This document shows positions 45,377 through 53,840 of a stretch of 64,000 nucleotides of DNA, piece by piece. Under the pieces are notes generated by a model. It worked only from the letters and a program-made list of their open reading frames with translations, searched no databases and was not told where the DNA came from. Each line of letters starts with the position of its first letter. Position 1 is the first letter of the stretch. Location: NCBI GenBank assembly GCA_900555835.1, contig USMK01000005.1:8486-72485 (forward strand), given 5' to 3'. Origin of the DNA: an uncultured Clostridium sp. Lineage in GTDB: Bacteria > Bacillota > Clostridia > TANB77 > CAG-508. Both the position numbers and the translations under genes were made by a program.

Positions 45377-46516
45377 TTATTCTTTTCCTACTATTTTGGC
45401 TTTGTTTAATTCTTGTTTTTCTGCATTTGCTAGTATTCCAAGTTTTATCATTATTCTCTTAAATACAGATACTTTGTTTTCTGTAACTGTTAAATCTAGC
45501 CTTGGTTTCTCTATGTTTCCATCAACAATTTCGCCATATTGTTCTATGTATTCTTTCTTTTTCTCGAATTCGCTCATGGTTTGAATATAATAATCATTAT
45601 AGAAATTGTAATCTGCGGTATAGCCTATTTGATCTTTGAATTTGTATAATCTTTTTTTGAAAGTTTGCAAATCTTCCATATTTTTTACTTCGTCAAATTC
45701 TTTTCCAAATCCCTTTTCTATTATGTAGTTTTGTATTTTTAAGAATAAATCAGCTATTCCTTTTTTGCTTTTTTCTATTGATTTTGATAGTTTTTTTATT
45801 TTGCTTTCCTTATCATTTTCTTGTAATTGGTTTGTTAATATATTCAACTCAGCTTCTTTTTGCATCAATATATCTAGGGCATCTCTTATTGTTACATATG
45901 CTTTTTTGCCAAATCTTGCATCTACTGTATTTTTGAATATGTCATCACCATATAATGTGCTATGATATAGTGAATAATTTCCTGTAAAATATGCTATTTC
46001 GTTTACAAGTGTACATTCTAGTGGATAATAATCTGGACTTTCGGTATCCAAAAATAATTCATAGTATTTTACTTTGTCTGGCTGACTTTCATTTGCTCTT
46101 TCTGCCATTAGTTGAACTGCCGCTTCATTTATTGCCATTCCCCTTATTCCACCATCTGCGAAATTGTATAGGCCTAATCTAAGTACATTACCTTTTTCGT
46201 CTTTTAATTCCTGTAAATAATGCAAGCATTCGTGTGTTGCAAATTCTTCTATTTGCTCAAACTCTACTCCTTTTTTGAAATATATAGACTTATTCATGCA
46301 CACGTATTTTGCACCAGATAAGTCATTTGGCATTTTTGCTGTATACATTTTTAACCTAGATAATTCTATAAATAATTCACTTTCTGTTAATTCGTGTTCA
46401 GAAAAAGTTTGTGCTAATTTCTTAGATATACGTGTTGCTATTTTGTTTATTGTTAGTGTATCTAGCAATTCAGCATCTTCTATTCCTTCTCTTTTTAGCA
46501 TAGATTTTATACTCAT
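45377..46516 (-). CDS. Predicted cytosolic HExxH zinc metalloprotease
   Basis: 379 residues, no signal peptide or membrane segment. A gluzincin-like pattern: HECLH (near 95, in FATHECLHYLQE) and a downstream NEAAVQLMAE that could supply the third ligand. The second half is helical and charged, with a coiled coil (about 230-280). It resembles uncharacterised clostridial proteins; the substrate is unknown. It is first in the operon with the cohesins and pseudoprotease, 14 bases before the next gene, so it may process or regulate them. ATG follows AAGGAG. Confidence 0.65.
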   Translation of the reverse strand: MSIKSMLKREGIEDAELLDTLTINKIATRISKKLAQTFSEHELTESELFIELSRLKMYTAKMPNDLSGAKYVCMNKSIYFKKGVEFEQIEEFATHECLHYLQELKDEKGNVLRLGLYNFADGGIRGMAINEAAVQLMAERANESQPDKVKYYELFLDTESPDYYPLECTLVNEIAYFTGNYSLYHSTLYGDDIFKNTVDARFGKKAYVTIRDALDILMQKEAELNILTNQLQENDKESKIKKLSKSIEKSKKGIADLFLKIQNYIIEKGFGKEFDEVKNMEDLQTFKKRLYKFKDQIGYTADYNFYNDYYIQTMSEFEKKKEYIEQYGEIVDGNIEKPRLDLTVTENKVSVFKRIMIKLGILANAEKQELNKAKIVGKE

Positions 46517-46551
46517 CTTTTTCTCCTTCTTATCATTTGAAACCTAATTTA

Positions 46552-46557
46552 ATTATA
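46552..46557 (-). promoter_or_regulatory. -10 element of the metalloprotease/cohesin operon
   Basis: TATAAT on the minus strand without a good -35 at 16-18 bases, as expected of an activator-dependent promoter. Confidence 0.5.
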
Positions 46558-46602
46558 CAATATATTTGGCTTCTTTTGTATTTCAGTTATATTAAGTTTA
46601 TA

Positions 46603-46618
46603 TTACATTTTTGTTACA
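46603..46618 (-). promoter_or_regulatory. Two TGTAA direct repeats at 11-bp spacing upstream of the operon
   Basis: On the minus strand TGTAA starts at 46618 and 46607, followed by a degenerate TTAAT unit at 46596; the array ends about 45 bases from the -10 box. Confidence 0.5.
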
Positions 46619-46620
46619 TA

Positions 46621-46659
46621 TCAAAAACAGAAAGCCTTTTCTAGACTTTCTGTTTTTGA
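46621..46659 (-). terminator. Terminator overlapping the end of the gltD-like gene
   Basis: TCAAAAACAGAAAG and CTTTCTGTTTTTGA form a 14-bp stem. The last codons and the stop of the gene lie inside the stem and loop. Confidence 0.8.
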
Positions 46660-47913
46660 TTTTCTATCCACAATTTAATTTTTGCTCCTGCATTTCTTCC
46701 ACTTTTGCTTGCCCAAGTGACTGTCGCAATTTCGCCTATCGCATCTCCCCCAGCGAATATTCCAGGTATATTTGTCATATAATTGGCATCTATTTTAATG
46801 TATTTTTTATCATTTATTTCTATTCCTAGTTTATTTACTGTTTTTTCGTCAAGTCCAGAACCTATTGCCATTACCACATAGTCTGCATCTATATTGTAAT
46901 TACTCCCTTCTATGTTTACAGGATATGGTCTTGTTCCATTTCCTTGTATAATTAGTTCTGTTTTTACACATTCAATCCCCTTTGCTTGTTCTTTCCCTAA
47001 GATTTTCACAATTTGTGATTTAAACTCGAACTGGATACCCTCTTTTTTGGCTTCCGAAATATCTTTTTTTTCTGCTGTCATTTGTTCTTCTTTTCTTCTA
47101 TAAACTATTGTAACTTTACTTGCTCCTAATCTTTTTATTGTTCTTGCTGCATCCATTGCAACATTTCCGTCCTCCTACTACCACAACATTCTTATTTGAG
47201 AATTCTGGGTAATTAGATTTTTGTAATAATTCGTTTGCTCCTAATACATTTGGTAAATCCTCGCCTTCTATTCTTATTTTTTTAGGTATATTTGAACCAA
47301 TGCTAAAAAATATCGCATCATAATTGTTTTTTAATTCTTCTAATGTAATATCTTTTCCCACTTCTATGCCAGTTTTAATTTCTACTCCTAATTTTCGTAT
47401 TCTTTCAATCGTTCCTTCTATGGTTTCTCTTTTTAATCTAAACTCTGGAACACCATAGCTTAATGCTCCTCCGGGCTTTTCTTCTTTTTCATATATACTT
47501 ACTTTATATCCATATTGTCTTAAATATGTTGCACAAGTAAGGCCGGCAGGTCCAGAACCTATTACTGCTATCTTTTCTGTTTTTTCCCCTTCTTTTGGTT
47601 TTATTGTTAATTTATTCTCATTGGCATATTCTCCAACAAAAGCCTCCAATGCACCTATTTGTACAGGTTCTCCCTTTATTCCTCTTACGCATTTACCTTG
47701 ACATTCTTTTACGTGTGGACAAATTTCTCCACAGATAGCTGGCAGTATTGTGGTTTCTTGCAAAATATCATAAGCAGATTCATATTCGCCTAATTTTATT
47801 TTTTCTATAAATCCTGGTATATCGTTTCCAAGTGGGCATCCCTTTTGGCAAGGTTTTACTTTGCAATGTAAACAATATTCAGATTTCTTTTTTATTTCTT
47901 CTAATTTTTCCAT
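46641..47913 (-). CDS. GltD-like NAD(P)H oxidoreductase, glutamate synthase small-subunit family (one CGG frameshift)
   Basis: 423 residues. N-terminal Fe-S ferredoxin-like part (YCLHCKVKPCQKGCPLG, CGEICPHVKECQGKC), FAD site VIGSGPAGLTCA, and NAD(P)H site VVVVGG.GNVAMDAAR, ending with a second FAD motif (IPGIFAGGDAIG). The family passes electrons from NAD(P)H to a partner such as GltA, or acts as part of other oxidoreductases; no partner gene is nearby. The frame breaks at in-frame CGG 47169 in the nucleotide-binding loop; 1273 bases is 3x424+1. ATG follows ATAGGAGAT. It is the last gene of the addB-udg operon. Confidence 0.88.
47167..47169 (-). other. CGG +1 frameshift site in the gltD-like gene
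   Basis: NVVVVGG, then CGG A. Skipping C gives GGA, restoring GGGNVAMDAAR, where this Gly is part of the GxGxxA/G dinucleotide loop. The zero frame stops soon after. P-site codon GGA. Confidence 0.93.
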
Positions 47914-47921
47914 AGTATCTC

Positions 47922-48473
47922 CTATCTATCCATAGCTTTTTTCACTTCTTTTAAGTCCTTCCAGAACATTATTTTTTTAGTTTCATCTCTTAATAAAGCA
48001 GCAGGGTGAAATGTTGGCATATACATAATACCGTTTTTCTCCACCCATTTTCCTCTGGCTGAGGTTATTCCATATTCTTTTCCAAGAATATTTTTTAATG
48101 CCACATTTCCAAGAAGTACAATAATCTTTGGTTTTACTAATATAACTTGATTTCTTAAATAATCTAAGCAAGCTCTTGCTTCGTCATCCTCTGGATTTCT
48201 GTTATTTGGTGGTCTGCATTTTACAACATTCGCAATATATACTTCTTCTCTTTTTATTCCAATCCCTTGAAATGCTGTATTCATTAGTTTTCCAGCTTTT
48301 CCTACAAAAGGAATACCTTGTGCATCCTCGTCTGCTCCAGGGCCTTCGCCAATAAACATTAAATCAGCTGTTTTGTTTCCTGTTCCAATTACTACATTGT
48401 TTCTTCCTTGGCATAATTTGCATTTTTTGCAATTGTTACATTCAGCTTCTAATTCTTTCCAATTATTATACAT
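47922..48473 (-). CDS. Uracil-DNA glycosylase, family 4 (Fe-S type)
   Basis: 183 residues. Removes uracil from DNA. Fe-S cysteines (CNNCKKCKLC start and a later Cys pair region), GEGPGADEDAQGIPFVGKAG (motif A), and HPAALLRD (motif B) are present. It overlaps addB by 8 bases and precedes the gltD-like gene by 8, so the three form one operon. Confidence 0.92.
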   Translation of the reverse strand: MYNNWKELEAECNNCKKCKLCQGRNNVVIGTGNKTADLMFIGEGPGADEDAQGIPFVGKAGKLMNTAFQGIGIKREEVYIANVVKCRPPNNRNPEDDEARACLDYLRNQVILVKPKIIVLLGNVALKNILGKEYGITSARGKWVEKNGIMYMPTFHPAALLRDETKKIMFWKDLKEVKKAMDR

Positions 48474-51400
48474 TTTCTGCCTCTTTCTTTATTTTTTCTA
48501 ATACCTCATTTTTATCTAAATATCTTATGTAATTATAATTGTTTCCTTTTTGTTTTGTGTTGAAATTGCATATTGCCTTGTATTCGCAATACTCACATGG
48601 TGTTTTTTTATCTTTATTGTAATATGGTTTTATACTTATATCTCCACTATATATTTCATTTGAAATATCTTTTATAATATTTTTTACTTTCTTTTGTAAA
48701 TTTGCAAAATCCTCTTTTTTGATGGCACTTGAACGGCTATCTGTAATATTTCCTTCTTTATCTAAATATACTGGTAAGCTCTCTGAGTAGCCTTGTTCTA
48801 GCTTTTGATCCATCATTTTAATTACATTTACATCTGCTAGTATTATGCCCTTCATTTTGAAATTTTTTCTAATTTCGTTTTCAATTTCTTCTTCGGTTTT
48901 AGTTCCACTTATGGTTACAGATGGGTCTATCATATTAAAATATAGTGCTCCCGCTGGAATAAAATCGTTTTGACTTACTACTTCGTCTAAATATGTAATT
49001 AGTTGCAATTGTAGTCCAAAAATAACTTCATTTAAGTTAATATTTTTTATGCTAGATTTGTAATCTATAATTCTTATGTATTTTCCATCTTCGTTTTCTG
49101 CAATGTCTATTCTGTCTATTTTTCCTGTTATTTCTACCTTTTTGCCATTTTCTAGCTCTATTTGAATTGGTTTGAATTTTCCTTCTTTTCCAAATTCAAT
49201 TTCATTTCCTAGAATTTCAAATTGACTATTTTTTAAACCATCAACTATATATTTTATGGACTTTGTTAATACTTTATTTAATTTTAGTAGCAAAATTTTA
49301 AATTTTTTAGAACTTCTAAAAATTGCATTTCTTGCTAAATTTATTTTTTCATTTACTATTTCTTTTACAACTTTTTCAATTTCTTCATTAGTAATTGTTT
49401 TTACCTCTAATTCTTTATTTTTTATTTTTTCAAAAAAGTCGTCAATAACTTCGTGCATAAAAGAACCTGTATCCATTGATTTAAGTTCAAATCTTTCATT
49501 GTCTTGCAATTTTAATCCATATTTTAAATGAAATGAAAATGGGCAAGTTCTGTATTTTTCTAGTTTAGATATACTTGTTTGCATTTTGTTTCCATATAGT
49601 TTATCTATTGAACTTTCATTTATTTTGTCTGGAAGATTTGTGTAATTCAGTCCTTGAATGGATTTTTCTAATTTATATTTCCATTCTTCATTTTCAGCAT
49701 ACCATTTGTATACTTCTTTCCAGTTTTCATCCACATCTTTTCCACTAACCTTGTTATAAATTTGGCTTAGAAGCTCATCAAAAGTTTCTTCCGGCATTCC
49801 TATAAAACTGGGTTTGTTTATAATATCACTTTCCTCTTGCAAAAGTGGAAACATTTTTTTTATTTTAGTAATTAGCACAGAAGGTCTTTGGCTTCTTCCT
49901 TCTAAATCTGTTGATGTATATGATAAATATATCTTTTCTTCTGGGACAGTTAGGGATTTGTAAATATTAAATTGTTCCTCGTAAAGCCTGTCTGTGGTTG
50001 TTTTTGCAAGCTCAATTCCTTGATTTTTTAAATTTTCTCTGTCTTTGTCATTTATAAATCCTTCGTCTTTGTTTATACTTGGAAATATTCCATCATTTAT
50101 TCCTAATATGAACACAGCCTTTACATTATGGCTTCTTGACCTGTCGGTATCTCCTAAAATAACTTCGTCTTGTGTTGCTGGAATTGCACCAACACCTTTG
50201 TTTTGAAGTCCTATTTTAAGTAATTCTCTGTATTTTTCAAAACCTATTTTTTGGTCTCCAAATATCATAACAAGCTCGTCTAAAACTTGAATTAAGCTGT
50301 TTATACCTGTTTCATATTCCTTTGCTAATTCGACAAGTCCTAAATTTTCAAATTTTTCTATCTTTTCAGCCAATTTTGTTAATATTTCATTTTTTTGTAG
50401 AAAATCATATATCTCTTTTGACATATTTTCAACTGTTTTATTGTCTGTTATGTTTGCTTTTAAACTTAGTAATGGAGTTATTACTTTTTTTCTTAACTCA
50501 TTATAATAAGTTAATTCTTCTGCTGTTAAATTTCCATAATTCCAGTCCTCATTGTACCATTTTTTACCTTTAATTCCCCATTTTATACAGTAATTTTCTA
50601 GTTTGAATATATCCTCATTTGAAATATCAAGAAAACCAGATTTTATGTAATTAAACATAGATTCATATGTAAAGCTTTTGGCAAATATCTCAAATATAGA
50701 TAAAATGTATTTTATCAAACTATTTTGACTTAAATCCCTCTTTTCGTCAACAAAAACAGGAATTTCATATTTAGCAAATATAGCCTTAGTTATTCCAGCA
50801 TAAATTTCTGGTTGCTTAGTAATTATTGCAATGTCTTTAAATCTGTAATTTTCTGTTCTTACCAAATTTATTATTTCTCTTGCAACATACTCGGTTTCAG
50901 AATATGGGTTCATAGATAAAAATAACTTAATATTTTCTACTGGTTTATTGTATTTTTGTGATTTTCCATATAAATTTTCTTCTAAATGTTTTAATTCTGC
51001 ATTTTTAAATCTGTGTTTTTCTTTTAAAACAACTGGGTTTTCTATTGTTTCGTTTTCAATTAGATTAATAATTGTTTGCGCTGTTAATTTGTTTTGATAA
51101 TAAATATCTTTTTCCTGTGGTTTGTTGTTTTCAAGCCAATCTGAACATACAGTTATATTAACTTGTTTTGCTTTACCTAGTAGTTTTTTTATAAGTGCAT
51201 ACTCTTGTTTTGTAAAACCTGCAAATTCGTCTATGTAAATTACAGAATTGTCAAACATTTTGCTTTCGTCAAGCTTTTCAGCAAGCAATGTTAAAACATC
51301 ATTTGTGTCAATGTAATTATCGGCAAGTCTAGCTTCGTATTCTTTGTATAGAATAAAAATATCGTTTAACTTGGTTTTTAAATACATATCGTCTATACTA

Positions 51401-51816
51401 TTTATTGCGTTTTCTAGGTCTTCTAGCCTTACATTGTGTTTTTTTAATTCAGTAAACATTCTTTGAACTACATCCAAATTTTTCTCAGACTTACCTAAAA
51501 ACTTAATCTCATTTTTCTTGCTCTCCAAAATATCGTAAATCAAAATCATATTACCACACTCTGTAAGAATAGTTTGGCTAGCTCCCCCAACTTCTTGAAA
51601 CACCCTGTATGCCATTCTATTAAAAGTTAAAACCTCAGCATTTATAGCAGAACCGTTTTTAACAACTTCCAACAAATTCCTCTCAGCAGTAAACGAAAAC
51701 TGCTCAGGTGTTATAATATATATTTTCTCCTCACTACCAATTCTACTCTTTATCTCCTCAAAACAAAAAGTAGTTTTCCCAGTCCCCGCCGGACCATAAA
51801 CAAAACGTAACCCCAT
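48466..51816 (-). CDS. addB: AddAB helicase-nuclease subunit AddB
   Basis: 1116 residues. Subunit B of the double-strand break resection enzyme AddAB. Walker A VYGPAGTGKTT (residues 6-16), a RecB-type nuclease domain near the end (IDRIDIAENEDGKYIRIIDY, LQLQLITYLD), and the four cysteines of the Fe-S clasp (CPFSF near 760, CEYCEYKAIC near 1075). addA is not within the window, though it normally lies next to addB; the upstream neighbour here is an ATPase remnant. ATG follows AAGAGAGG. Confidence 0.95.
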   Translation of the reverse strand: MGLRFVYGPAGTGKTTFCFEEIKSRIGSEEKIYIITPEQFSFTAERNLLEVVKNGSAINAEVLTFNRMAYRVFQEVGGASQTILTECGNMILIYDILESKKNEIKFLGKSEKNLDVVQRMFTELKKHNVRLEDLENAINSIDDMYLKTKLNDIFILYKEYEARLADNYIDTNDVLTLLAEKLDESKMFDNSVIYIDEFAGFTKQEYALIKKLLGKAKQVNITVCSDWLENNKPQEKDIYYQNKLTAQTIINLIENETIENPVVLKEKHRFKNAELKHLEENLYGKSQKYNKPVENIKLFLSMNPYSETEYVAREIINLVRTENYRFKDIAIITKQPEIYAGITKAIFAKYEIPVFVDEKRDLSQNSLIKYILSIFEIFAKSFTYESMFNYIKSGFLDISNEDIFKLENYCIKWGIKGKKWYNEDWNYGNLTAEELTYYNELRKKVITPLLSLKANITDNKTVENMSKEIYDFLQKNEILTKLAEKIEKFENLGLVELAKEYETGINSLIQVLDELVMIFGDQKIGFEKYRELLKIGLQNKGVGAIPATQDEVILGDTDRSRSHNVKAVFILGINDGIFPSINKDEGFINDKDRENLKNQGIELAKTTTDRLYEEQFNIYKSLTVPEEKIYLSYTSTDLEGRSQRPSVLITKIKKMFPLLQEESDIINKPSFIGMPEETFDELLSQIYNKVSGKDVDENWKEVYKWYAENEEWKYKLEKSIQGLNYTNLPDKINESSIDKLYGNKMQTSISKLEKYRTCPFSFHLKYGLKLQDNERFELKSMDTGSFMHEVIDDFFEKIKNKELEVKTITNEEIEKVVKEIVNEKINLARNAIFRSSKKFKILLLKLNKVLTKSIKYIVDGLKNSQFEILGNEIEFGKEGKFKPIQIELENGKKVEITGKIDRIDIAENEDGKYIRIIDYKSSIKNINLNEVIFGLQLQLITYLDEVVSQNDFIPAGALYFNMIDPSVTISGTKTEEEIENEIRKNFKMKGIILADVNVIKMMDQKLEQGYSESLPVYLDKEGNITDSRSSAIKKEDFANLQKKVKNIIKDISNEIYSGDISIKPYYNKDKKTPCEYCEYKAICNFNTKQKGNNYNYIRYLDKNEVLEKIKKEAENV

Positions 51817-51917
51817 TTTTAAAACCTCTCTTTGAATTGGTTTTATTGTAACATAAAATGAAGAAGAATTCTATATGTTATGAATGAGTTGTGAAAATTT
51901 TTGTGTGGGAATTGGTA

Positions 51918-51944
51918 AAACCAAGGAATGCAGTTCCTTGGTTT
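51918..51944 (-). terminator. Hairpin after the ATPase remnant
   Basis: AAACCAAGGAA and TTCCTTGGTTT stem with a 5-base loop, upstream of addB. Confidence 0.7.
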
Positions 51945-51980
51945 GAGTTGATTATTGATTAAATTGTTTAGCTGCAGAAG

Positions 51981-52499
51981 TTAGTGGATCATTGCTACTT
52001 CCAGTGGTACTGATTTTATATTATTGGCAAAGCCAAAATTTTTGGTGGATATTCTTATGGCATATTGTGGATTATACCTTTTCATATATAATTTAAAATG
52101 ATCATCTATAATAAGTCCTAATGGTGGAATTTCGACTTTATTTAATATTGGACTTTTATATACCATTGTGCTGGAAAGCAACCAATTTAAAGCTGATTCA
52201 TAATCTCTTTTTCTTGCATTTGATGATATTTTTCCATATTGAAACTTATTACTCATATTTGCAAGTTGTGAAGGAATAGATTTGTATATTCCCTCGATTT
52301 TAGTTGCTTCAAATTTATTTTCTACATATTTACTCATATCATTTAAATATGACTGGTAAATATTTTCTATAATACTTTTGTCAAATTTTAATATATTTTT
52401 TTCATTATCCATCAGATTTTTTACAGCTTCTGGCATTCCTCCAACGCATAAATATAGCCTATATAAGCTTAATGCTTTTTCGTGTAAGACAGCATCCAT
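51981..52499 (-). pseudogene. C-terminal remnant of an AAA+/DUF4143 ATPase
   Basis: 172 residues of the C-terminal half of the widespread AAA-DUF4143 proteins (YLCVGGMPEAVKNL, QYGKISSNARKRDYE, YAIRISTKNFGFANNIKSVP). The whole N-terminal ATPase part is missing, and the normal last residues after IKSVPL are replaced. There is no ribosome site at the first ATG. Short 33-bp-period repeats replace the missing part, so the gene was probably cut by a rearrangement. Confidence 0.75.
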
Positions 52500-52544
52500 T
52501 GGAGTATTAGTATTGTAACCTTATTTTTCAAGAAAGTCAAACAG

Positions 52545-52630
52545 AGTTTCACATTTTTGATACCTCAATTCAATTTAAGTTTCACATTTTTGATACCTTG
52601 TTTTTATCTAAGTTTCACGTTTTTGATATC
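52545..52630 (+). repeat. Three direct repeats of AGTTTCACATTTTTGATACC at 33-bp spacing
   Basis: Copies start at 52545, 52578 and 52611; the third has two changes. Variable 13-bp spacers. Located where the ATPase remnant loses homology. Confidence 0.8.
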
Positions 52631-52648
52631 TTTTGATTAAAATCACTA

Positions 52649-52674
52649 AAACCAAGGGAAAATCCCCTTGGTTT
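52649..52674 (-). terminator. Terminator of ogg
   Basis: AAACCAAGGG and CCCTTGGTTT stem; nearly the same stem as at 51918. Confidence 0.75.
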
Positions 52675-52697
52675 GTAATTAAATTTTTTCTTTATTT

Positions 52698-53570
52698 TTA
52701 CGAAGCATTCTCTCTCTTCCAATAAAATAAATATTGTTGAGCAATTCCTGCTAAGTTTCCATATTTTTGCTTAGCTAAGTTTCTTATTTGTATTTTGTTC
52801 ACTTTGGATTCGTCTTCATTTTTTATATATAATTCGTTCATTACTCTTCTTACCCATACATCAACTGGAAATACATCAAATCTTTTCATTGAGAAAAGCA
52901 TTATGCAATCTGCAACTTTATCTCCTACTCCTGGGAGTTTGTTTAGTTCCTCTCTTAAAATATTTGAATCTGTTATTTCTTTTAATTTGTCTAAGTCTAT
53001 TTGTTTTCTTAGAATTAGTTTTGTTGTTTCATACACTCTTTTATCCCTAAACCCTAGTCCAAGTGTCCTTAAATCCTCTACTGTTGCTTCGCTTAACTGC
53101 TCTGGTGCAGGAAATGTGTAATATGGCGTTCCATTAAACACGATTTCATTCCCATATTTTTGAGACAATCTTTCTATTATGCCTTTTATCCTTGGAATAT
53201 TGTTATTTGCTGATATTATAAAAGAAATAATAGTTTCCCATAAATCCTGTTTTAATATTCTAATTCCTTCCCCATACTGTATACTTTTCTTCAAATTCTC
53301 GTCCACATTTGAAAGGATGTTTTTTATCTCTGTATAATCTGTATCCAAATCGAAATATTCTCTACATTCCACTTCTATATCATTTTCACAAATTCCTCTA
53401 AAAATAACATTGTTTCCCTCTTTCTTCACATTCACAACATTATTCTTAAAAATCCCCGTATAGCTTCCATCCGCTTCCACATTCCATCTAAAACATTGCC
53501 CACACTCAAATATATGCTTAGGCTCAAAAGAATTCGGCATCTCTATAATAAATTCCTGTTCACTCTCCAT
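52698..53570 (-). CDS. ogg: 8-oxoguanine DNA glycosylase/lyase (OGG1-like)
   Basis: 290 residues. Removes 8-oxoguanine from DNA. An N-terminal OGG domain (HIFECGQCFRWN) and the helix-hairpin-helix GPD domain with the catalytic Lys in LPGVGDKVADC and Asp in FPVDVWVRR. ATG 53570 is 9 bases after GGAG; an upstream in-frame start lacks a site. Flanked on both sides by 33-bp-period repeat arrays. Confidence 0.9.
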   Translation of the reverse strand: MESEQEFIIEMPNSFEPKHIFECGQCFRWNVEADGSYTGIFKNNVVNVKKEGNNVIFRGICENDIEVECREYFDLDTDYTEIKNILSNVDENLKKSIQYGEGIRILKQDLWETIISFIISANNNIPRIKGIIERLSQKYGNEIVFNGTPYYTFPAPEQLSEATVEDLRTLGLGFRDKRVYETTKLILRKQIDLDKLKEITDSNILREELNKLPGVGDKVADCIMLFSMKRFDVFPVDVWVRRVMNELYIKNEDESKVNKIQIRNLAKQKYGNLAGIAQQYLFYWKRENAS

Positions 53571-53599
53571 GAAAAATTGCTCCCTTCTTTTCCATTTTA

Positions 53600-53676
53600 G
53601 CACAAAATCAAATTTAGTTCAAACCTCATTTTGCACAAAATCAAAAATAATATATGCAGTAATTTGCACAAAATCA
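53600..53676 (+). repeat. Three direct repeats of GCACAAAATCA at 33-bp spacing
   Basis: Copies start at 53600, 53633 and 53666, each preceded by TTT. Different unit from the array on the other side of ogg but the same period. Confidence 0.75.
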
Positions 53677-53717
53677 GGTTTAGTGTATCTAAAATTTACC
53701 ACACTCCTCCCAAGGTA

Positions 53718-53763
53718 AGATGTGTCCCCAATGAGTCAAAATGCATCAAAAGGAAACGTCCCC
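53718..53763 (+). repeat. Dispersed GTGTCCC/GGAAACGTCCCC repeat, copy 5
   Basis: Forward copy immediately upstream of the recQ promoter. Confidence 0.75.
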
Positions 53764-53772
53764 TATGATGTA

Positions 53773-53801
53773 TTTACTTTTGCTAAATTTCAGTGTATAA
53801 T
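53773..53801 (+). promoter_or_regulatory. Promoter of recQ-glyA
   Basis: TTTACT, 17 bases, TATAAT, 39 bases upstream of the true recQ start. Confidence 0.7.
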
Positions 53802-53840
53802 GTTGGTACTAATTATTGGGGGCTTAGGAAGGATTTTTTT

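Noticed and set aside
52545..53676. CRISPR array
   Set aside because: Only three units each, short repeats, 13-22 bp spacers and no cas gene; not a CRISPR.
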